From Candidatus Gastranaerophilales bacterium (GTDB taxonomy: Bacteria > Cyanobacteriota > Vampirovibrionia > Gastranaerophilales > Gastranaerophilaceae), in assembly GCA_944323135.1 (NCBI GenBank), contig CALURI010000001.1, forward strand, positions 112,256 through 176,255: a DNA stretch of 64,000 bases. The letters run 5' to 3'. The translations under genes and the position numbers were made by a program. Under the pieces are notes generated by a model, which was given only the letters and a program-made list of their open reading frames with translations, made no database searches and was not told the origin of the DNA. Below are positions 57,858-64,000 of this stretch, piece by piece. Each line of letters begins with the position of its first letter. The first letter of the stretch is position 1.

Positions 57858-57934
57858 TGAATTTACTAAAGTCTTCAAATTTATAACAATTTAAATTATT
57901 TTTATCCAATCTATTTCTGAAAATAAACATAAGA

Positions 57935-57958
57935 AAAAAAGCTCATCTGAGCTTTTTT
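57935..57958. terminator. Bidirectional terminator
   Basis: AAAAAAGCTC, ATCT loop, GAGCTTTTTT between the convergent TPR-glycosyltransferase and DNA methylase genes; its end overlaps the methylase stop. Confidence 0.85.
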
Positions 57959-58829
57959 AAACTTTTTGGAATACCATAACATATTCATGTTTAAAGATAA
58001 AGAAACCGCCTGCCAAAGCTCTGTATCTCCAAAGATTTGCAGTTTTACCTTTGGCACGTTCATTACCCTGAATATCTTTTACAATAATACCCTTAAGTCT
58101 GAATCCAAGCTTCATCATTCTTGCCATACACTCAAATCCTAAAGGCTGAACTTCAGAATTTTTATAACTGTCACCTATAATTAGAGCAGCAAAACGGCCT
58201 TTTTCAAGCATATCGTAACCATTTTTAGCTACTTTTTCAAATAAATCATAAAATTCTTCTGTTGTATCACAATTTGATAAATCTTCTTTTTTATCGGAAA
58301 ACTTGATTATATCATCATAAGGCGGATGAAGAATTAAAAATTGAGCTTTTTCCTCTCTCATAATATCTAAACTTGCCTGAATTTTATCTCTGACTTTTTC
58401 AGAAGCAGAATCAGCACAAATTATTCTTACATCAGTAACAAGCTGTTTTGGAGTAAATTTTTCTGAAACGCTCTCTGCCAATTCATCTTTTAATTCAACG
58501 CCTATACAGCGTCTGCCCATATTAACAGCTTCTATACCTGATGTTCCTGAACCGAAAAACAAATCAAGAACAACATCATTTTTCTTTGTAAATCTTTCAT
58601 AAAGCTGCTGAGCAATCTGCGGAATATAATTTCCGTGATATTCGTTTGAATGTCCTCCTTCTCTTAAACGTGTCGGAAATTCCCATAATGTATCAGTTTT
58701 TACGTGTTCATAAGCTTTCCAGTTATTCAAATCAATATCACTGTATTTTGTCGTTTTGACAGGCTTTACAACCTGCAAATCAGCTTTTTTTGAAGGTTTT
58801 AATTTCGTATTAATTCTCGCTCTTACCAA
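57957..58829 (-). CDS. Solitary DNA methyltransferase (N4/N6 type)
   Basis: A 290-residue SAM-dependent DNA methyltransferase. Motif I is VVLDLFFGSGTSGIEAVNMG, followed by RCIGVEL; motif IV is FLILHPPYDDIIKF, a HPPY variant of DPPY/SPPY. The order is I before IV, with about 95 residues between, and the end (FKHEYVMVFQK) is usual for COG0863-type enzymes. No restriction endonuclease is adjacent, so it may be an orphan epigenetic methylase or part of a defence locus elsewhere. It is divergent from mutL, with about 150 nt between starts. Confidence 0.82.
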   Translation of the reverse strand: MVRARINTKLKPSKKADLQVVKPVKTTKYSDIDLNNWKAYEHVKTDTLWEFPTRLREGGHSNEYHGNYIPQIAQQLYERFTKKNDVVLDLFFGSGTSGIEAVNMGRRCIGVELKDELAESVSEKFTPKQLVTDVRIICADSASEKVRDKIQASLDIMREEKAQFLILHPPYDDIIKFSDKKEDLSNCDTTEEFYDLFEKVAKNGYDMLEKGRFAALIIGDSYKNSEVQPLGFECMARMMKLGFRLKGIIVKDIQGNERAKGKTANLWRYRALAGGFFIFKHEYVMVFQKV

Positions 58830-58977
58830 GTCTTTTCTCCCTTATTTAAACGGCATAAAAACTTACATCTTATACCCTTAACGTCCTTATCTTATAGAAA
58901 TGTTTCAAATTTGTAATCAAACATTTAGATGAATTTGTTTTTGATGTAGATTGAGATAAAGATTGAGGGAAGAGTGT

Positions 58978-60756
58978 ATGGCAAGAATTAAACAGCTTTC
59001 AAAACATTTAATAAATCAAATTGCTGCAGGAGAAGTTATAGAACGTCCTGCATCTGTTGTAAAAGAACTTGTTGAAAACTCCGTTGATGCAGGAGCAACC
59101 AAAATAAGTATAGAAATTAACAATGATTGCCGTGATATTAGGGTTGCCGACAACGGTTCAGGAATTCATCCCGATGATATTATGCTTGCATTTTCAAAAC
59201 ACGCAACAAGCAAAATTTCAACAGATGAAGATTTATTTGATATTCATACATTAGGATTTCGCGGGGAAGCACTCTCAAGTATTATTTCAATCTCAAAACT
59301 GACCTGTACAACAAGAACTGCTGATTTTGATACGGGAACAAAAGTAAAATGTGAAAATTCCGAAGTTAAACAAACTGAAACCGGATGTGCAATCGGCACG
59401 ATTATGGATATAAAAGATTTGTTTTATAATCTTCCTGCACGTCTTAAATTTTTAAAAAACACAAACACTGAATTTTCATATATTCAAGAGCTTGTCCAAT
59501 CAATTGCACTTGCGCACCCTGAGTGCTCTTTTGAGCTGAAAAAATTCGGAAAAACAATCCTTCAAACCTCCGGTCAAAACAATTTACTTCAAACAATTAA
59601 AGAGGTTTATTCATCAGATGTTATTTCAAATCTTAAAGAAGTATTAAAAACAGACCAGCTTTCACATCTAAAAATAAGCGGTTATGTAAGTACACCTGAT
59701 TATACGCGTTCGAGTAAAAAAAGTTATCATATATACATTAATTCAAGAACGGTAAAATGCCCGATATTCCAAAAAGCAATAGACACAGCATACAAAAGTC
59801 TTATTGCAAGCGGCAAATACCCTTTTGTAGTTCTCAATTTAGAAATTCCGACATCTGATGTTGACGTAAACGTACATCCGACAAAAAAAGAAGTCCGCTA
59901 CAAAAATACAAATCAAGTATTTAATTTTATCTACACATCAATTCAAGCTGGACTTTCAAATTATACAGAAAAATACAACTTACAAAATCCTGAACAAATT
60001 CCTCAATTCCAAAATACCAATATAATTGACTTTGTACAACCTAAATTGGAAAAAGAAGGTGAAGTATTTTTTGATAAAAAAGATGATACCATATACCTTT
60101 CAGACAAAGAAATGGAACAACAAGAAAAGAATTTTGAAAAAATAGACAATGAAAATCCTGAGCAACGCCAATTCTTTGTTCCAGTTGAAAAAGAGCCTGA
60201 ACCAGAAGAAAATATAATAGGTCAATATAAAAATACATATATACTTGTAGAAAAAGAAGACGGTTTAGAAATTATAGATCAGCATATAGCTGAAGAACGC
60301 TATATTTACGAAAAACTTATGTCAGAAAAAAATATAGTATCACAAATGCTTTTTGTTTCAGATGTAATTGAAGTTTCCAGCTCTGAAGCAGAATTAATTA
60401 AAGAGAATATAGAAAAATTTGAAAAATTTGGATATGGTATAGAATTTTTAAAAGATAACGAATTGATATTCAAAAAAGTTCCGCAGATGATTGCAAAAGT
60501 AAATCCTAAAGAAATACTTGCAGATATTTTAGAAAACATAGACGGTAATCTTGACAGACTTGAAGAAAAAATTCTTATAACAACCTCTTGCAAGTCCTCA
60601 GTAAAAGCAGGTCAAAAGCTTTCCACATGGCAAATGCAAGAGATTGTAAAAAAATGGCGTACAACCAAAATGCCTTATACATGCCCGCATGGACGTCCTA
60701 TTGTCAAATTTTTCCCGCATAAAGAAATCGCAGGATTTTTTCAGAGAAACGCTTAA
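58978..60756 (+). CDS. mutL: DNA mismatch repair protein MutL
   Basis: A GHKL ATPase: LINQIAAGEVIERPASVVKE, NSVDAGAT, VADNGSGI, KHATSKIST and GFRGEALSSI, with the transducer domain to about residue 330 and an acidic linker. The C-terminal domain has IIDQHIAEERYIYEKL, close to the DQHAx2Ex4E endonuclease motif (Ile replaces Ala), and YTCPHGRPIVKFF. It therefore probably nicks DNA itself, as in organisms without MutH. About 592 residues. I choose the ATG at 58978 (GAGGGA seven bases upstream) over the in-frame TTG at 58963. Its last 4 bp overlap the convergent prepilin P7. Confidence 0.95.
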   Translation: MARIKQLSKHLINQIAAGEVIERPASVVKELVENSVDAGATKISIEINNDCRDIRVADNGSGIHPDDIMLAFSKHATSKISTDEDLFDIHTLGFRGEALSSIISISKLTCTTRTADFDTGTKVKCENSEVKQTETGCAIGTIMDIKDLFYNLPARLKFLKNTNTEFSYIQELVQSIALAHPECSFELKKFGKTILQTSGQNNLLQTIKEVYSSDVISNLKEVLKTDQLSHLKISGYVSTPDYTRSSKKSYHIYINSRTVKCPIFQKAIDTAYKSLIASGKYPFVVLNLEIPTSDVDVNVHPTKKEVRYKNTNQVFNFIYTSIQAGLSNYTEKYNLQNPEQIPQFQNTNIIDFVQPKLEKEGEVFFDKKDDTIYLSDKEMEQQEKNFEKIDNENPEQRQFFVPVEKEPEPEENIIGQYKNTYILVEKEDGLEIIDQHIAEERYIYEKLMSEKNIVSQMLFVSDVIEVSSSEAELIKENIEKFEKFGYGIEFLKDNELIFKKVPQMIAKVNPKEILADILENIDGNLDRLEEKILITTSCKSSVKAGQKLSTWQMQEIVKKWRTTKMPYTCPHGRPIVKFFPHKEIAGFFQRNA

Positions 60757-61645
60757 AATTTTAAATATTCAAGCTTGTCATTACCTGTAAGAATATTTAT
60801 CCAGCTCTTACTTCCTTCAGGAGTCCAAGTACTGCCTTTTATAGAGTTTGTAAAAACTTTTAAAAGATAAACATCACGCCCAAATTGGTTTGGTAATTTA
60901 GGGCCATTAACATCCATGTATACGTTAGCACAATCTGTATGAGTAACTTGAATTGGTGTAGTATTTCCATCTGCATCAACAATACAGTTACCGTTACTAT
61001 CTTGTTTGCAATCATTATTTACTCTATTACAAGAACTCATTTGAACAACAGATAATACAGCACCGTCATTAAGAATTATTTTAGGATAATTTAATGAATA
61101 TACACGATCTTGAGTCGCGAGTTTGACATTATAATAAAAATCCTTACAATTTTGAGAATTATTATCCGGACAAAATTTCGCGCCATTAAAATATTGTGCA
61201 AAATCCTGAGCTACTTGAGCACTTGTTTTATTAGGATCAAACAAAAAAGTGTTATCCAAATCAGTTATATCATTTTTATTTCTTGCAAGCAAAATAGCAT
61301 TTTGTATATTTGAATAAACTTTTTTAGTACGTGTTATAAGCTCTTTATTCTTGTAATTCTGGATTAATGAAGGCATTGTCATTGCTGCGACAACACCAAT
61401 TATGCCAAGTGTAATTAACACTTCCGCCAATGTAAAAGCTGAGATTTTTTTCATTACAAAACCTCTATAATTATGATGTTGTACATCAATATTATAGCAG
61501 TTTATTTTAGCTTTGCAAATCCGAAAACAATTATAAGGAGCTAAAAATGCCCCCCCCCCGACACAACTTTCGAAATCGTTTTATTTAAGCATGTATGAAC
61601 TTTTGATAAAATTCTTACTTGCTTTGCTCTAATTACTTCCATCAT
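60753..61645 (-). CDS. Prepilin-like protein P7, preceded by a G10 tract
   Basis: From the ATG at 61645 (GAGGAG upstream) a leader MMEVIRAKQVRILSKVHTCL leads to the G10 tract; ten G gives a TAG soon after. Eleven gives a continuous 297-residue protein with GGGAFLAPYNCFRICK and a further 25 residues into MKKISAFTLAEVLITLGIIG. A second start (MKKIS, at 61454) has its own promoter, palindrome and AGAGGT site, so a 233-residue prepilin can be made without the tract. The segment between tract and second start is similar to that of P4. The ectodomain carries VYMDVNGPKLPNQFGRDVYLL and at least five Cys. The stop overlaps mutL by 4 bp. Confidence 0.75.
61474..61518 (-). promoter_or_regulatory. Internal promoter and palindrome of prepilin P7
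   Basis: Minus strand: TTGCAA (61518-61513), a 16-nt spacer, TATAAT (61496-61491), two bases, then TGATGTACAACATCA (61488-61474), a perfect inverted repeat TGATGT/ACATCA. Spacings are the same as in P4, suggesting a shared repressor acting at the transcript start. Confidence 0.65.
61550..61559 (-). repeat. G10 homopolymer upstream of prepilin P7
   Basis: Ten C on the plus strand; in the coding sense GTGTCG(10)CATTTTTAGCTCCTTATAA. Eleven G would join the upstream ATG to the prepilin frame. Confidence 0.9.
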
Positions 61646-61772
61646 TATTGCTCCTCAATTAATTTTAAACATTATATATAAAATTATAATATAATTTTAA
61701 TAATTTTTCAATACAAAATTACTTGTAAAAAAATTTTGCCCGTGCGATAATTAAATTATCGAAAGGCTAGTC

Positions 61773-62387
61773 ATGGCAAACACTTTAGTATATTTACTCG
61801 ACGGGAAAATTTATATAAACCTTACTAACAGATGTACAAATGATTGCATCTTTTGCCTTAGAAAAGACAAAAGCGATGTTAAAGGTCAAGAACTTTGGCT
61901 TGATGATGAAAATTCAACTGCTCAAGATGTAATTAATCAATTTGAAACATTTGAACCTGCTAAAGAAGTTATTTTTTGCGGTTATGGTGAGCCAATGTTA
62001 AAATTGGAAGAATTAAAAGAAGTAGCTAAATATATCAAAGAGAAATATCCAGAAACTAAAATAAGAGTAAATACAAACGGTCATGCAAATTTTGTATATA
62101 AAAGAAATGTTGTACCTGAATTAAAAGGACTTATTGATGAATTTTCCGTAAGCTTAAACGGTGCGACAAAAGAAGAATATGATGAATTATCTCAACCAAA
62201 ATTTGAAAATGCATACGATGAAGTAAAAAAATTCATTAAATCCTGCTCAAATGAAGATATTTCAGTTGTAGCAAGCATTGTAGAAGGTTATAAAGGCAGA
62301 CATCTTGACCTTAAGAAATGCGAAGAAATTGCAACCGATTTAGGCGCTAAATTCCGCGTCAGAGAATGGATTGTAAACGGGTATTAA
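61773..62387 (+). CDS. Radical SAM protein, TatD-associated type
   Basis: A 204-residue radical SAM protein. The cluster motif is CxxxCxxC in NLTNRCTNDCIFCLR, followed by FCGYGEPMLKLEELKEVAK (the GxxEP SAM-binding region), IRVNTNGHANF and EFSVSLNGATKEEYDE. The short length and the INLTNRCTNDCIFCLR form match the TatD-linked radical SAM group found in Clostridia and gut bacteria. TatD is not visible here. The reaction is unknown. An AAAGGC site precedes the ATG. Confidence is high for radical SAM and moderate for the subgroup. Confidence 0.85.
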   Translation: MANTLVYLLDGKIYINLTNRCTNDCIFCLRKDKSDVKGQELWLDDENSTAQDVINQFETFEPAKEVIFCGYGEPMLKLEELKEVAKYIKEKYPETKIRVNTNGHANFVYKRNVVPELKGLIDEFSVSLNGATKEEYDELSQPKFENAYDEVKKFIKSCSNEDISVVASIVEGYKGRHLDLKKCEEIATDLGAKFRVREWIVNGY

Positions 62388-62406
62388 TGTCAAAAGGAAA
62401 AAGTTT

Positions 62407-62535
62407 ATGCAAATACAAAACATCACAAACTCACAATTAAACCCTCAAAACTTCCAAGACAGAATTGACGCACTTCCTTACAATTTAAGTTATGAGCCTG
62501 CAAAAAATTTGAAAAAAGCATACAATACACTATAA
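62407..62535 (+). CDS. Small ORF (42 aa), possibly frameshifted
   Basis: ATG at 62407 with AAAAGGAAAAAG upstream reads MQIQNITNSQLNPQNFQDRI and ends NLKKAYNTL. If one A is removed from the A6 run at about 62512-62517, the frame instead continues to 62610 as HTIHYKPLSQKLKNSLIKIG YKLLKVLEIK, giving about 67 residues. Both ends look protein-like, so this is either a small gene with a recent frameshift or a site of ribosomal/transcriptional slippage. It follows the radical SAM gene by 19 nt, so the two may be linked. Function unknown. Confidence 0.45.
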   Translation: MQIQNITNSQLNPQNFQDRIDALPYNLSYEPAKNLKKAYNTL

Positions 62536-62669
62536 ACCATTAAGCCAAAAGCTTAAAAACAGCTTAATAAAAATCGGATATAAACTTTTAAAAGTATTAG
62601 AAATAAAATAATAACTAAATTGAAATAAACATGAAAACTTAAAACTTACGAAGAAAGGACGTAAAAAAG

Positions 62670-64000
62670 ATGAATCTTTTAGACAAAATTATGAAACCGA
62701 AATCAATTGCAGTTATCGGTGCTTCAACAAAAGAACATACTATCGGTTCTGATATTATGAAAAGATTACAGGAATACAAATTTAACGGAAAAATTTATCC
62801 TGTAAACCCAAAAGGCGGTATTATTGAAGGTCTTCAAGCATATACTTCTATCTTAGAAGTTCCAGGAGAAGTAGACCTTGCACTTATCGTTGTTAATGCA
62901 AAATTTGTTTTATCAACAATTGACCAATGCCACGAAAAAGGTATTAAAGGTTTATGTATAATTACTGCAGGCTTCAAAGAAACAGGTGCTGAAGGTGCAG
63001 AATTAGAAAAACAATTAGTTGAAAAAATTAAAGAATACGGTATGAGATGTGTAGGTCCAAACTGTTTAGGTGTTGTAAACACTAACCCTGAAATCAAAAT
63101 GGACGGATGTTTCGCAGAATCACTTCCTGAAAGAGGAAACATCGGTTTTGTATCACAATCAGGAGCTTTAGGCGGCGGTATTTTAAATATCTTGAAAGAC
63201 TTAAACCTAGGTTTTGCACAATTCATTTCAATCGGAAACCAAGCAGATGTTAACGCAGAAACAGCTATTGAATACTGGGAAAATGATGACGATGTAGAAC
63301 AAATCTTATTATACATGGAATCAATCCAAAACCCTGCTAACTTCAGAAAATTAGCTTCAAGAGTAACTAAGAAAAAACCAATCTTAGCTCTTAAATCAGG
63401 ACGTTCAGCAGCAGGTGCATCAGCTGCATCATCTCACACAGGTTCATTAGCAGGTGCTGATAAAGCTGCAGCTGCATTATTACATCAATCAGGTGTAATC
63501 AGAGAATTTTCATTGAAAAACTTATTTGCAACAGCTAAAGTATTTGCAAACTGTCCAATTCCAAAAGGTGACAGAGTAGCAATTATCACAAACTCAGGCG
63601 GCCCTGGTATTATGGCTACAGATGCTGTATGTGAATACGGTATGCAAATGGCTAAAATATCTGATGCTACAAAAGATAAATTAAGAAGCTTCTTACCATC
63701 AGCAGCATCAGTTAAAAACCCAATCGATATGATTGCTTCAGCTCCTATCGAACACTACAAACAAACCTTAGAAACAGTTATTGCTGATGAAAATGTTGAT
63801 ATGATTATCACAATTTATCTTCCGTTCTTAGGTTTGAAAGATATCGATGTAGCAAAAGCTTTAATGGAAATCAAAGCAGAACATCCTGAAAAACCTGTTA
63901 TCGGTGTATTTATGACTAAGAGTGAATTCTTCTCAAAACTTTCAGATATGGATGTTAATATGCCATTCTTTATGTATGCAGAAGAAGCTGCTGACGGTTT
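62670..64000 (+). CDS. ADP-forming acyl/acetyl-CoA synthetase, alpha-like part (partial)
   Basis: Open at the window edge (443 codons seen). The CoA-binding domain begins MNLLDKIMKPKSIAVIGAST, followed by KIYPVNPKGG; the ligase-CoA domain has GPNCLGVVNT and IGFVSQSGALGGGILN, with the phospho-His likely in SSHTGSLAGADKAAAALLHQ. The enzyme converts acetyl-CoA (or another acyl-CoA), ADP and phosphate to acetate, CoA and ATP, a fermentative energy-saving step. AAAGGA precedes the ATG by 10 nt. The beta/ATP-grasp portion, if fused, lies beyond 64000. Confidence 0.9.
   Translation, partial: MNLLDKIMKPKSIAVIGASTKEHTIGSDIMKRLQEYKFNGKIYPVNPKGGIIEGLQAYTSILEVPGEVDLALIVVNAKFVLSTIDQCHEKGIKGLCIITAGFKETGAEGAELEKQLVEKIKEYGMRCVGPNCLGVVNTNPEIKMDGCFAESLPERGNIGFVSQSGALGGGILNILKDLNLGFAQFISIGNQADVNAETAIEYWENDDDVEQILLYMESIQNPANFRKLASRVTKKKPILALKSGRSAAGASAASSHTGSLAGADKAAAALLHQSGVIREFSLKNLFATAKVFANCPIPKGDRVAIITNSGGPGIMATDAVCEYGMQMAKISDATKDKLRSFLPSAASVKNPIDMIASAPIEHYKQTLETVIADENVDMIITIYLPFLGLKDIDVAKALMEIKAEHPEKPVIGVFMTKSEFFSKLSDMDVNMPFFMYAEEAADG

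Overview
The window is an AT-rich bacterial chromosome segment, densely coded on both strands. Housekeeping genes are truB, rbfA, infB, rnpM, prfA, secA, rpsP, ftsZ, sepF, mutL, ispH, rpsA, nadA, nadK, ahcY, speD and fba. The gene set is MEP isoprenoid synthesis (IspH), SepF with FtsZ, an OmpR-type regulator resembling cyanobacterial RpaA/RpaB, a VKOR-DsbA fusion, PilM/N/O type IV pilus proteins, and many solitary prepilins carrying FTLAEVLITLGIIGVVAA. I infer a non-photosynthetic relative of Cyanobacteria (Vampirovibrionia/Melainabacteria, Gastranaerophilales type). This rests on gene flavour only; there is no rRNA here.

Layout. 1-7.4 kb: two translation operons (rbfA-truB-LmeA-like-GerMN and prfA-rnpM-infB), separated by an inserted prepilin gene on the other strand. 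7.5-19.6 kb: a large pilin-like protein, a TerC-related membrane protein, a glycosyltransferase, AhcY, a giant GH13-like protein, an aldehyde dehydrogenase and YchF. 19.7-28.2 kb: a prepilin, SecA, RpsP with a structured leader, a divergent XRE regulator/unknown pair, SpeD, a response regulator and ComF. 28.3-34.4 kb: a radical SAM protein, PilO and a PilM-PilN fusion, NadA, RlmB and a primary-type sigma factor. 34.4-44.6 kb: prepilins, DAHP synthase, TPR proteins, QueH with VKOR-DsbA, an asparaginase, and IspH-RpsA. 44.7-56 kb: large unrecognised proteins, Fba, a LysM protein split by a G-tract, FtsZ, NadK, a prepilin, SepF and a YggS-type protein. 56-64 kb: a TPR-glycosyltransferase, a solitary DNA methylase, MutL, a prepilin, a radical SAM protein and an ADP-forming acyl-CoA synthetase that runs off the end.

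The main discovery candidate is a dispersed family of genes, each carrying a 9-10 nt C/G homopolymer inside its reading frame. Six of the seven prepilin genes (P1-P5, P7; P6 lacks one) have a G10/C10 run between a well-placed ATG and the pilin N-terminus, and a non-pilin LysM protein has a G9 run mid-gene. In all seven the sequence as given is exactly one nucleotide short of joining both halves into one frame. The tract sits in a short recurring DNA module, and two loci also carry a conserved internal promoter with a palindrome at the expected transcript start. This could be phase variation, programmed slippage or a systematic homopolymer under-call; the shared offset is itself informative.

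The genes suggest one theme: PilM/N/O would assemble or power the products of the scattered prepilins, VKOR-DsbA could form the disulfides in their Cys-rich tails, and the tracts could diversify which pilins are made.
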